Shown: in pieces, positions 16,006 to 24,270 of the stretch | How the letters are laid out: each line of letters begins with the position of its first letter | How positions within the stretch are numbered: position 1 is the first letter of the stretch | DNA from: DASSFG01 sp035550375 | Lineage (GTDB): Bacteria; Planctomycetota; Planctomycetia; Pirellulales; JAICIG01 | Reading direction: 5' to 3' | Assembly (NCBI GenBank): GCA_035550375.1 | Contig: DASZPH010000116.1 | Coordinates: 1-64,000 of the forward strand | DNA: 64,000 nt | Position numbers and translations under genes: made by a program | The notes under the pieces: generated by a model | What the model saw: only the letters and a program-made list of their open reading frames with translations | Told to the model about the DNA's origin: nothing | Database searches by the model: none

Positions 16006-16842
16006 TCAGGCTTTCTTCTCTGCCTCGTGCTTCAACACACCCAGCACGATCTTCCGCAACTTCGGCTCAGCGGATGCGGCGTAACTGAGGATTTTATCGA
16101 TGTCCGCCGGCTCGAGGGCGTCGGGAAAGCAGAGATCGGTCACCACCGAGAGTCCGAGCGTGCGCATTCCCGAATGGACGGCAACGATCACTTCCGGCAC
16201 GGTCGACATGCCGACTACGTCGGCTCCGATCATGCGCAAGAAATGGTATTCTGCCCGCGTCTCCAGGTTCGGGCCGGTTACGGCGACGTAGACACCCCGA
16301 TGAAGGGCGAAGTTTTCGCGCCGGCCGATCTCCAGCGCGCAGTCGATAAGTTGCCGGTCGTAGGGACGGCACATGTCCGGAAAACGCGGTCCGAGCCGGT
16401 CGTCGTTGACGCCGATGAGCGGGTTGCCGCCCATCAGGTTAATGTGATCGTCGATCACCATGACGTCGCCGCAGGCGTAGTTGGGGTTCATGCCGCCGCA
16501 GGCGTTGGAGACGATGAGCAACCCGGCGCCGAGTGCTTTCATCACGCGCACCGGGAATGTTAGCTGCTGGTAGGTGTATCCCTCGTAGGCGTGAAAGCGC
16601 CCCTCCATCGCCACGATCGGCAAGCCCTGCAATCGTCCGCAGACGAGCTGTCCCGCGTGGCCGATCGACGTCGAAACAGGGAAGTGCGGGATCGCCTCGT
16701 AGCCAAAGCGGGCTTCGGTCTCGATCTGCTGGGCCAGGCTGCCCAAACCGGTGCCGAGAATGATGCCAACCCGCGCCTGCGCGTTCCACTGCCGCCGCAC
16801 AGCCGCAACAGCCTCATCAATTTGCGCCGCAAGTTCGAGCAT
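16006..16842 (-). CDS. punA: Purine-nucleoside phosphorylase (trimeric class)
   Basis: The protein is 278 aa. It shows the class-2 PNP pattern: VGIILGTGLGSLA (phosphate loop), GRFHAYEGYTYQ, LIVSNACGGMNP, DHINLMGGNPL, and the purine-site segment YVAVTGPNLETRAEYHFLR followed by GADVVGMSTVPEVIVA. It splits inosine/guanosine-type nucleosides with phosphate for salvage. It starts 11 bases after the stop of the acidic protein gene. No pentose phosphate mutase or deaminase gene is nearby. Confidence 0.93.
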   Translation of the reverse strand: MLELAAQIDEAVAAVRRQWNAQARVGIILGTGLGSLAQQIETEARFGYEAIPHFPVSTSIGHAGQLVCGRLQGLPIVAMEGRFHAYEGYTYQQLTFPVRVMKALGAGLLIVSNACGGMNPNYACGDVMVIDDHINLMGGNPLIGVNDDRLGPRFPDMCRPYDRQLIDCALEIGRRENFALHRGVYVAVTGPNLETRAEYHFLRMIGADVVGMSTVPEVIVAVHSGMRTLGLSVVTDLCFPDALEPADIDKILSYAASAEPKLRKIVLGVLKHEAEKKA

Positions 16843-16853
16843 GCACGTCGGCT

Positions 16854-17165
16854 CTAAAAGTCGTCTTCTTCGAACTCGACGTCTTCGTCGTCGCCCTCGT
16901 CTCCTCCCTCGCCTTCAATCTTCTCGTCGAATTCGCCGAGATCTTCGTTCAGCTCGTCGTCGAGCTCCTGCTCAAAATCGTCGTCGAAGTCATCGTCGAA
17001 ATCGTTTTCATCGAACTCATCGTCTTCGGCCGCCTCCAGTGAACTAGTCAGCGCGCCGGAATCGGCGGCGTCGAGCGGCATGTCGTCGTCGTCGAGAAGC
17101 TTGTCTTCTTCCGCTTCAGGCTTCTCTTCCGGCTCTTCTTCTTCGTGTTTCGGTTTCCGCGCCAT
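16854..17165 (-). CDS. Extremely acidic low-complexity protein (about 103 aa)
   Basis: About half of the residues are Asp or Glu. A short basic start (MARKPKHE) is followed by Glu-rich and then Asp-rich stretches with FDDDFDDDFEQE near the middle. It has no cysteine and no membrane segment. I do not recognise a domain, and the protein is probably disordered. It lies between rsmH and the PNP gene in the same direction. A possible role is binding basic proteins or cations, like a histone chaperone or a calcium sponge, but this is only inference. The start at 17165 is preferred over 17207 because the acidic-protein composition begins there. Confidence 0.7.
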   Translation of the reverse strand: MARKPKHEEEEPEEKPEAEEDKLLDDDDMPLDAADSGALTSSLEAAEDDEFDENDFDDDFDDDFEQELDDELNEDLGEFDEKIEGEGGDEGDDEDVEFEEDDF

Positions 17166-17251
17166 GTCTTTTTGAATTCTGTTTGTCGGACGTGAACGAA
17201 CATCCAATGATACGGAGGCGGTCCGTGTTCAGCAACCGCTTTGGCGTATAG

Positions 17252-18118
17252 CTAACTCCTTGCCGCGACTCGTAATTTTGCGCTGCGCGACCGCGGATTG
17301 CGGGCGATTTCCGCCTCGCTGGGGCGGATCGGCTTGCGCGTCAGGACCTGATAGCGGGGATCGTCGCGGAAGGCGCTCTTCACGAGCCGGTCTTCCAGCG
17401 AATGAAAACTGATGATCGCGGCCCGACCTCCGCGGCGGAGGCAATCGGGAAGCGCTTCCAACAGTCGCTCGAGCGAGCCCAACTCGTCGTTGACGGCGAT
17501 CCGCAGCGCCTGAAATGTGCGGGTGGCCGAATCGATTGTATGACCCGGCGACCGCGGCACGCAGGCGCGTGCCAGCCGGGCCAGATCGGCCGCGGTCCGG
17601 ACCGGCCTCGTCCGACGCTCCTCAACGATCCGACGGGCGATGCGGCGGCTGTATCGTTCCTCGCCGTAGCGATAAATCAGGTCGGCCAACTCCTTCTCGC
17701 TCAGCCGCTCAAGCAATCTCCAGGCGGGCTGGCCCTCGCTGGCGTCAAAACGCAAGTCGAGCGGACCTGGGGCATCGAAACTGAAGCCGCGCTGGGAGTC
17801 GCCAAGCTGATCGCTCGACAACCCCAGGTCGAGCACCAGGCCGTCCGCGGCCGTGATACCGAGTTGCCCGAGCACTTGCGGCAGGTCGGCATAATTGGCA
17901 TGCACCAGCTTAACCGGGAGTCCGGCGAGCTCACGCTCGGCGGCGGCCAGAGCCGCCGGATCGCGATCGAAGGCAAGCACCTCTCCACCTGGCGAAACGC
18001 ACCCGGCCAGCGCCCGCGTATGGCCCCCCGCCCCGAGGGTGCCATCGACAATCGTCATACCCGGTTGGGGATGAAGCCACTCGAGCACCTCAGCGAGCAA
18101 CACCGGCACGTGCAGCAT
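17252..18118 (-). CDS. rsmH: 16S rRNA (cytosine(1402)-N(4))-methyltransferase
   Basis: The protein is 288 aa, slightly shorter than the usual 300-315. The N-terminus LHVPVLLAEVLEWL and SAM motif IVDGTLGAGGHTRALA are diagnostic, followed by DLGLSSDQLGDSQRGFSF, RTFQALRIAVNDEL and ISFHSLEDRLVK. The enzyme methylates C1402 of 16S rRNA near the P site. In most bacteria it is the second gene of the division/cell-wall cluster after mraZ. Here it stands alone among nucleotide-sugar genes, as expected for planctomycetes, which have lost ftsZ and most of that cluster. Its first 29 bases overlap the end of the GT4 gene. Confidence 0.97.
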   Translation of the reverse strand: MLHVPVLLAEVLEWLHPQPGMTIVDGTLGAGGHTRALAGCVSPGGEVLAFDRDPAALAAAERELAGLPVKLVHANYADLPQVLGQLGITAADGLVLDLGLSSDQLGDSQRGFSFDAPGPLDLRFDASEGQPAWRLLERLSEKELADLIYRYGEERYSRRIARRIVEERRTRPVRTAADLARLARACVPRSPGHTIDSATRTFQALRIAVNDELGSLERLLEALPDCLRRGGRAAIISFHSLEDRLVKSAFRDDPRYQVLTRKPIRPSEAEIARNPRSRSAKLRVAARS

Positions 18119-19295
18119 GAGTCACATCCCAGAACAACTTTTCATAGGCGTGCACCATTTTATCCCAGGAAAACTGCTCGGCTCGCCGCCGATTGGCGGC
18201 ACCCAAGCGCTCCCGCACACCCTCGTCACCCACCAAGGCCGCAATTCGAGCCGCGAGCGTCCCGTAGTCGCCGCGCGGAACAATCTGCTCGGTCGCGGCC
18301 TCGCCGAGCAGCTCCCTCACGCCTTCCACGTCGGTGCTCGCAACGGCCCGGCCTGCGGCCATCGCCTCCAGGATCACGTTGGGCATCCCTTCCCAGCGGC
18401 TCGGCAGAACGAGGAGGTCGCTCGCCTTGAGGATTTCGGCCACGTCCGACCGCCAGCCGGCGAAGTGAACGCGGGAGGCAACGCCCAACTGCTCCGCGAG
18501 CCCCCTCAATTGTCGTTCCATCGGCCCGGCGCCCACCATCACCAGGTCGTGCCCTGGCGATTTCTCAAGCCACTGTGGACCGGTTTCGATCAACTCCGCG
18601 ACGCCCTTTTGCGTTTCCAGCCTGCCAATGTAGGTCACCGCCCGACGGCCGGCGGAAAGGCCGAGGTCGGCAAGGTCGGTCGCCGGCGCCGCTGCGAAGC
18701 GCTCCACATCGACCCCGTTGGGGACGACGACGAAGCGATCCTCCGGCAAACCGAGCCTCGAACGCGCGAACTCGGCTACCGCGCCGCTCACGCAGACATA
18801 CCGGTCGACGAGCCGGCTCGTGATCCGGTCGAGCCACACGTGCCACCAGACTCCTTGCTCGGCCACGCGAACGCCCGACAGCACCCGGGGTACCCCGGCC
18901 CGCCAGGCGGCCCAGCGGCCTACGAAGCTCGCGTGAAACAGGAAGGATTGCAGGAGGTCGGGCCGTTGCCGCTTTAACAACCGGGTCAGCCGCCCGACCG
19001 CCGCGGGCAAGTGCTGCGCCCGGGTTGCCCCAAGAAAGTGGGTTTCAACCCCGGCCGCCTGTAACTGCGGCAAAAGAGAGCGCTGGTCCGGCTCCGGGGG
19101 TGGCGAGAGCGCATACACGATCGGCAAGATTCGGCGTCGGTCGATCCGGGTGGCCAATTCGACCAGGCAACGTTCGGCCCCGCCGATTTCTAACTCGGTG
19201 ATGCACAGCGCGACGCGCAGGGGCTGTTCGATGTCTTGCTGTGCGATGGGTTCCTGTGGGATTGGGGGCGGACGGCTAGTTGACTCCACGCGCAT
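18090..19295 (-). CDS. GT4-family (GT-B fold) glycosyltransferase
   Basis: The protein is 401 aa. The N-terminal domain has VALCITELEIGGAERCLVEL and a long loop to about residue 200. The C-terminal sugar-nucleotide domain has VVPNGVDVERF, AVTYIGRLETQKGVAELI, and the family catalytic/donor block PSRWEGMPNVILEAMAAGRAV with the conserved EGMPNVILEAM (EX7E type). It transfers a sugar, probably from the GDP-mannose or UDP-GlcNAc pools, to a lipid or polysaccharide acceptor at the inner membrane. It follows manC by 7 bases and overlaps rsmH. Confidence 0.93.
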   Translation of the reverse strand: MRVESTSRPPPIPQEPIAQQDIEQPLRVALCITELEIGGAERCLVELATRIDRRRILPIVYALSPPPEPDQRSLLPQLQAAGVETHFLGATRAQHLPAAVGRLTRLLKRQRPDLLQSFLFHASFVGRWAAWRAGVPRVLSGVRVAEQGVWWHVWLDRITSRLVDRYVCVSGAVAEFARSRLGLPEDRFVVVPNGVDVERFAAAPATDLADLGLSAGRRAVTYIGRLETQKGVAELIETGPQWLEKSPGHDLVMVGAGPMERQLRGLAEQLGVASRVHFAGWRSDVAEILKASDLLVLPSRWEGMPNVILEAMAAGRAVASTDVEGVRELLGEAATEQIVPRGDYGTLAARIAALVGDEGVRERLGAANRRRAEQFSWDKMVHAYEKLFWDVTHAARAGVAR

Positions 19296-19302
19296 CGCTC
19301 GT

Positions 19303-20400
19303 TTACAGGTATTCCGTCCACCCTTTTTCCTGCAGAAGCTTCACGACCTGACGAATCGATTCCTCGTCGTGCTTGTTGGCCACCAAGGTGGCATCAGGCG
19401 TGTGAACGACAACACAATCTTTCAAGCCCAGCGTGACGATCAGGTGGTCGGCGGGACCGCGAACAATCGTGCCCGACGTGTGTACGCCCAGATGCTTGCC
19501 AATGATCGTGTTGCCGTTCTCGTCCGCGCCGTGCAGTCGCGCGAGTGCCTGCCAACTCCCCACGTCGTCCCAGCGGTAGGGGGCTTCGATCACCACCACG
19601 TCCTTAGCGTGCTCCATCACGGCGTAGTCGATCGAAACGCCGCGAATGGCCGCAAACTCGCGCTCGAGCACGCCCTGGTAGTCAGGCTGGCCAAAGGCCT
19701 GGCCGATGCGTTCCAAGCGTTCGAACATTTCGGGCTGTCGTTGCCGCAGGGCCTCGAGAATGGTGGCCGCCCGCCAGATGAAGATCCCCGAGTTCCAGTA
19801 AAAACCCCCGCTCTCGACGTAGCCTTTCGCCACCTCGGCTTTCGGTTTCTCGCGGAACTGCCGTACCTGGTAGGCGGGGCTGAGCGACTTGGACTTCTGG
19901 GCTGCCGCGGCTTCCAATCGCTCGCCGCGCTCGATGTAGCCGAAGCTTTCGGCCGGGTAGGTCGGCTTGATGCCGAACGTCACGATCCGCCCGGGGCTTT
20001 CGTCCACCAGCGCCGCGGCGAAACCGATCGCCTGCCGAAACGTTTCGTCCGGCCCGATCACGTGGTCCGAGGGCATGACGGCCATCGTCGCCTCCGGGTC
20101 GCGGCGGCTGACGATCAGGGCCGCCAAGCCGATGCACGGGGCCGTGTCTCGCTTGCACGGTTCGCCCAGGACCGATTCGGGCGGCAGCTCGGGCAGTTGC
20201 CCGGCGACAATCTCGGCGAGTTTCGCGTTGGTGGCGATGAGAATTCGTTGCGGCGGCACAAGCCCCGTCAGCCGATCGACGGTCGCCTGAATCATCGACC
20301 GCTCGCCGGCGAAACACAGCAGTTGCTTGGGACGCAAATCGCGGCTCTCAGGCCAGAAACGCGTGCCCGATCCGCCGGCCATGATGATCGCGTGAAGCAT
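19303..20400 (-). CDS. manC: Mannose-1-phosphate guanylyltransferase (GDP-mannose pyrophosphorylase)
   Basis: The protein is 365 aa, the single-domain form without the phosphomannose isomerase half. The start MLHAIIMAGGSGTRFWPESR is the nucleotide-binding loop, followed by RPKQLL, PSDHVI and FREKP, and GFYWNSGIFIWRA is the sugar-binding block. It makes GDP-mannose from GTP and mannose-1-phosphate for glycan synthesis. It sits between a UDP-sugar pyrophosphorylase and a GT4 enzyme, so the three probably act in one surface-glycan pathway. Confidence 0.93.
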   Translation of the reverse strand: MLHAIIMAGGSGTRFWPESRDLRPKQLLCFAGERSMIQATVDRLTGLVPPQRILIATNAKLAEIVAGQLPELPPESVLGEPCKRDTAPCIGLAALIVSRRDPEATMAVMPSDHVIGPDETFRQAIGFAAALVDESPGRIVTFGIKPTYPAESFGYIERGERLEAAAAQKSKSLSPAYQVRQFREKPKAEVAKGYVESGGFYWNSGIFIWRAATILEALRQRQPEMFERLERIGQAFGQPDYQGVLEREFAAIRGVSIDYAVMEHAKDVVVIEAPYRWDDVGSWQALARLHGADENGNTIIGKHLGVHTSGTIVRGPADHLIVTLGLKDCVVVHTPDATLVANKHDEESIRQVVKLLQEKGWTEYL

Positions 20401-20428
20401 GTTGGGTGAGAATCAAGGGTGAAGCAGA

Positions 20429-21835
20429 CTACCGGAAGTACAGGGCCGATTCGACGACGGTGCCTGGTTGAAGCTTCCGCCGCAGTTCTTCCTCGTCGAG
20501 GGCGAACAACGGACTGATCTCGACGGCGACGCCGGATGCGACACGGGCACCCGCCTGCTCTAGCCAACGGCGGTGCAAGGCGATCATCTGGGTTTGAACC
20601 TTTTCCGGCGAATCGCGCTCGGCGCCCGGCGCGTTCTTGACCGGCGCGAAATGGGTCGACTCGTCGACTTCCACGACGATCGGATTCTGCGCCGTCGGCA
20701 AAAGGTCGAAGATAAACCGCTCAAACTTGATTGCGTTGGGCTCAGCCGGATCGACGCGATCACCACGCGTGTTAATGTAGGGCACTTTTTTCCGCGCCAG
20801 GTGATAGGGAAGGTCGTTGCTGGATAGGCTGGCGCGATCGAGCAAGTCGACCGAAAACACATGAATTGCGGTATTGCCGGCCCAGAGCTTGAGTGCCCCG
20901 TCGGGCGAACGCTGCTGGGCCACGTCGTCGGGCAAGTCGCTGTACTCGATGATTTGCACCTGGCCGTCGACCGAGACGACGTTCCCCACGCGATCGCGGG
21001 GAGTGGTCTTGGCCACGACCTGTGTCGACAGTTCCGATTCGGCGAGCAGATGGTAGCCGATGAACTCCGGCCCACAGACGGCGACGAGTGGGTTGTCGAC
21101 CTGCATGTAGAAGAGATGTTCGACGCCTCGGCGGCGGATGTCGGCTAGCGCACCGCTGGCGCGCAAGGCCGTGGGCATACCGCCGTGGCCGTCGGGACTA
21201 AGCGCGAGACAATCCGGTCCCTCGAGCAACACCTTCCCAGTCTCAGCCTCGATGGCCGGCATCGTCCCCTGGCAGAAGACGGTCAAGTCGCCGGAAGGAA
21301 TTCCAAATCGATCGTGCGAATCGAAGTAGGCAACCGTGGCCTCATGCGTGGCAGGACTCGTCATCACATAGAGCGGAACGGAGACTTCGTATCGGCGGCT
21401 TGTGGCGAGGACCTTTTCCAGCAGGATCTGAAACAGGCTCGCCTGTGATACGGGGCCGACGGGATAAAGCCCCTTGGGATCGTCGAAGCCTAAACGAGTG
21501 CCCTGTCCGCCGGCGACCAGAATTACGCCGAGGCGCCCCTTAGCCAGTGCTTGCTCGCCGGTTCGGCGCGACTCCTCCTTCGCATAGCGATTATCGTCGC
21601 GGCCCAGACGGATGGCCGGAGGACCAGCCGCGCGCCGGGCCAAGGCGGCCCAATCCTCTTTGGCTCGCGACGCCTTGAAAGTCTCCAGCACCCGCTCGAA
21701 ATCGACGGCCGCGATTTGCGCCGCGAGCCGATCTCGTTGAGATTCGGCCAGAGCGTCCCAGAAAGCAATCAGATGCTCCTGGCCGAGAGGCGCCAGGCGT
21801 GCCGTCAGTGCTTCTTTCGGCGTCGTGCGAGTCAT
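20429..21835 (-). CDS. UDP-sugar pyrophosphorylase, eukaryote-like UAP1/UDPGP family
   Basis: The protein is 468 aa. The uridylyl site LVAGGQGTRLGFDDPKG and the following LYPVGPVSQASLFQILLEKV match the UDPGP family of eukaryotic UDP-GlcNAc pyrophosphorylase (UAP1), not the bacterial GlmU type. Further family blocks are LALSPDGHGGMPTAL, MQVDNPLVAVCGPEFIGYH, and NAIKFERFIFDLLP. It probably makes UDP-GlcNAc or UDP-GalNAc from UTP. Its ATG overlaps the TGA of the MBL gene (ATGA), showing translational coupling. The next gene downstream is manC (28-base gap). Confidence 0.9.
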   Translation of the reverse strand: MTRTTPKEALTARLAPLGQEHLIAFWDALAESQRDRLAAQIAAVDFERVLETFKASRAKEDWAALARRAAGPPAIRLGRDDNRYAKEESRRTGEQALAKGRLGVILVAGGQGTRLGFDDPKGLYPVGPVSQASLFQILLEKVLATSRRYEVSVPLYVMTSPATHEATVAYFDSHDRFGIPSGDLTVFCQGTMPAIEAETGKVLLEGPDCLALSPDGHGGMPTALRASGALADIRRRGVEHLFYMQVDNPLVAVCGPEFIGYHLLAESELSTQVVAKTTPRDRVGNVVSVDGQVQIIEYSDLPDDVAQQRSPDGALKLWAGNTAIHVFSVDLLDRASLSSNDLPYHLARKKVPYINTRGDRVDPAEPNAIKFERFIFDLLPTAQNPIVVEVDESTHFAPVKNAPGAERDSPEKVQTQMIALHRRWLEQAGARVASGVAVEISPLFALDEEELRRKLQPGTVVESALYFR

Positions 21836-22629
21836 GTCAGGGGAATCCTCAAACCATCATACGCCAGTTCCATGCCTGCAGGCAGCAAGTCGCTCGTCGC
21901 CCCATGTTCCAGTTCGTGCGACAGATGGGTGAAAAGCGTCCGCTTGGCGCCGACCCGCCGGGCAACCGCGATCGCCTCGTCGAGACTGAAATGGGTGGCG
22001 TGGGGCCGAGGCCGCAGAGCGTCCAGGATGAGCACGTCGAGCCCTTGCAAAAGCGGCCAGCTTTCTTCAGGAATTCCGTTGGTGTCGGTGCAATAAGCCA
22101 CGTTTCCAAAACGGAAGCCCAGCACCTCCGTCCCCCCGTGCTGCAACCGGATGGGCGTCACTTCTGTACCCAGGAGTTCGAAAGCGGACGTCGTGATGCG
22201 ACAAACGCTCACGAGCGGCACGGCGCCAGGGTGCAAGGTGTCGGGGTCGGTTTCAAACACGTAGTCGAACGAGCGCCGGATGCGGTTCTCGACCCGCTCT
22301 TCGCAATAGATCGGCAACTTGTGCCCGAGATAGAACGGAAACAGCCGCAGATCGTCGAGACCAAACAAGTGGTCGGCGTGTTCGTGGGTATAAAGCACGG
22401 CGTGCACCAGGCCGAGTTGTTCGCGAAGCAACTGGGTGCGCAAGTCGGTCGGCGTGTCGACGAGCAGGTTTCCCTCGGGCAGGCCAACCGCCAGCCCACA
22501 TCGTAGCCGCTGGTTGCGGGGATCGCCGCTGCGGCAGGTGGCGCAGCCGCAGCCGACCATCGGCACCCCCACGGAGGTGCCGGTGCCCAGGAAAATCAGT
22601 AGTCCGCGGATGTCGGTTGTGTGGTGCAT
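21832..22629 (-). CDS. Metallo-beta-lactamase-fold hydrolase, PhnP-like
   Basis: The protein is 265 aa from the ATG at 22629 (MHHTTDIRG). The zinc motif THEHADH, a preceding Cys-rich loop MVGCGCATCRSGDPRNQRLR, and CTDTNGIPEESWPLL/LILDAL match the PhnP-like group (cyclic phosphodiesterase, also called the PqqB/PhnP type). The Cys-rich loop binds an extra zinc in PhnP. It is not near phosphonate genes, so it is more likely a general cyclic-phosphate or RNA/nucleotide hydrolase. It overlaps the next gene by four bases. Confidence 0.88.
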   Translation of the reverse strand: MHHTTDIRGLLIFLGTGTSVGVPMVGCGCATCRSGDPRNQRLRCGLAVGLPEGNLLVDTPTDLRTQLLREQLGLVHAVLYTHEHADHLFGLDDLRLFPFYLGHKLPIYCEERVENRIRRSFDYVFETDPDTLHPGAVPLVSVCRITTSAFELLGTEVTPIRLQHGGTEVLGFRFGNVAYCTDTNGIPEESWPLLQGLDVLILDALRPRPHATHFSLDEAIAVARRVGAKRTLFTHLSHELEHGATSDLLPAGMELAYDGLRIPLT

Positions 22630-22726
22630 TCCGGTCTGCTGTACGACGCGATGCGACGGGCCGCCATCGACGAGGCGTGGCACTTGAGATTGGCAAAACG
22701 GCCCCGTTCTGGCAAGCCGTGATGGA

Positions 22727-24178
22727 TCACCACACCCAATCCAGTAAGACTTCCATCAGCATGGTTTGACCCGCTTGCAAAAGCAACGCCGTGAGCACGA
22801 CGGGTGCGAAGCCCGACGGGCTGGCGATTTGGCTCAGATACCGTGCGGCGCCGATCGCCAGGAAGCCGACGAGAAAAATCCAGATCCTCTCGGTCTCGAG
22901 CGTGTAGAGCGGGGCAAGGTCGACCAGCAAAAGGGTCAGTCCGAAGCTCAGCAGCAGCCAGCGTGCGGGGCTGGCGCTCGCGGACGCAAGCTCGCGACCC
23001 GTCTGGCGAAGCCACAGCACCGCCACGGGCAGGCCGGAGCAAAAGGCGAAGGCCACCAAGTTCGTGAGGGCAAAATGGAGCGACTGCCTCATCGAACTGT
23101 GTCCCCGTCCTTTCATCACCTCGTCCTGACCGGCGAACGCCTGGCGCAGCACGGCTAGCGGATCATAATTCGACCAGGCGTAGAGGATGGCATGAAAGAG
23201 CGCGGCCGCCACCAGCGCGGAGACCACGGCCAAGACCGCGTTTCGCAGGCGGGATCGATCAAAAGCAGCGGTGAGCCCCAGCAGCACGACACCCCAGAGC
23301 GCGAGGAACGAAGCCGAAAACGTCGTCATCGCGGCAACCGACGCCGTCAGACCGCCGGCCGCCCCGGCCAGCAAAGGCCGATGTTCGCGGCCGTGCCAGA
23401 GAAAATAAAACGTCCAGACGAACGGAACCATGAAGACCGCGTCCAGGCAGGTGGCCGAATAGGCCACGACGTTGGGTGCCAACATAAAGAGCCCGGCGGC
23501 CAGCCGTGCCGGCGCCTCGCCGAGAACGTCCCGCGCCAGCAAGTAGACGGCAGGCACGGCCAGACCGCTCAAAAAGATGGTGGCCAGCGAAGCTGCAAAG
23601 GGACCGGGCGCGAAGAGCCTCGACACGGCCCACAGCAAGAGCGGCCCTCCAGGCGGATGGTGCCGGCAATGCAGGGGCAGATGGGACATTTTGGCCGCAT
23701 AGTCGCGCAGGAACTCGCGGGGGTTATCGATTTCGGCAACCGCCCCGATGTAGTCGCTGCGGCGATGCACCGTGAAGGGCTCCCAAAGCTTCTGTGGGCC
23801 GCCGTCCACCAGCGCTACGGCGACCGCGATGGCGATGTGCCACGCCACCAAGGCGGGGATGCAATAGCGGTCGTACCGGTCCGTGCCGCGGCATGCCGGA
23901 GACCGGCGCAGCCAGCAGACGAAGGCGGCCACGACGCCCGCGGCGATGAGCAGGCCTGTTTTCACGCGCGGCCGCCAGTAGATGTAGAGGGGCACGATGC
24001 GATAAACCTTCAGCCCGGGCCGCACGGCACCCAGACGAAGCCCGCCGTCGAGCATCAAGCCACGCAGATAGAAGTGATAGGCACCGAAGGCTACTACCGA
24101 TAGAAGACACGTGGCGACCAGCCATACGGTTGCCGTCCGCGGAAGGGGGCGGCGGCTTGTCGTCATGCATCCGTGCAT
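22727..24178 (-). CDS. Multi-span membrane glycosyltransferase, GT39/ArnT-like
   Basis: The protein is 483 aa with about 10-12 hydrophobic segments. The first luminal loop carries acidic and histidine residues (IDNPREFLRDYAAKMSHLPLHCRHHPPGGPLL), the arrangement seen in GT-C mannosyltransferases of the PMT/ArnT type, which use polyprenyl-phosphate sugars. It has a long cytoplasmic basic start (TTSRRPLPRT) and HHPPGGP, which is frequent in bacterial GT39-like proteins. It probably transfers a sugar to proteins or lipids on the outer face of the membrane, and GDP-mannose from manC in this run could supply it through a lipid carrier. The donor and acceptor are not shown by the sequence. Confidence 0.8.
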   Translation of the reverse strand: MHGCMTTSRRPLPRTATVWLVATCLLSVVAFGAYHFYLRGLMLDGGLRLGAVRPGLKVYRIVPLYIYWRPRVKTGLLIAAGVVAAFVCWLRRSPACRGTDRYDRYCIPALVAWHIAIAVAVALVDGGPQKLWEPFTVHRRSDYIGAVAEIDNPREFLRDYAAKMSHLPLHCRHHPPGGPLLLWAVSRLFAPGPFAASLATIFLSGLAVPAVYLLARDVLGEAPARLAAGLFMLAPNVVAYSATCLDAVFMVPFVWTFYFLWHGREHRPLLAGAAGGLTASVAAMTTFSASFLALWGVVLLGLTAAFDRSRLRNAVLAVVSALVAAALFHAILYAWSNYDPLAVLRQAFAGQDEVMKGRGHSSMRQSLHFALTNLVAFAFCSGLPVAVLWLRQTGRELASASASPARWLLLSFGLTLLLVDLAPLYTLETERIWIFLVGFLAIGAARYLSQIASPSGFAPVVLTALLLQAGQTMLMEVLLDWVW

Positions 24179-24270
24179 GGTCGAGGGTGGGGTTGCCAGG
24201 TGGGAGGTTCAGTGCTTTGTCACAGCCAAGACGCCCTTGGACAAGCGATCGCATCAGACAGCGGACAAAA

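Noticed and set aside
17252..20400. rsmH as part of a normal division/cell-wall cluster
   Set aside because: No mraZ, ftsL, ftsI, mur or fts genes are near; its neighbours are glycan and metabolic genes.
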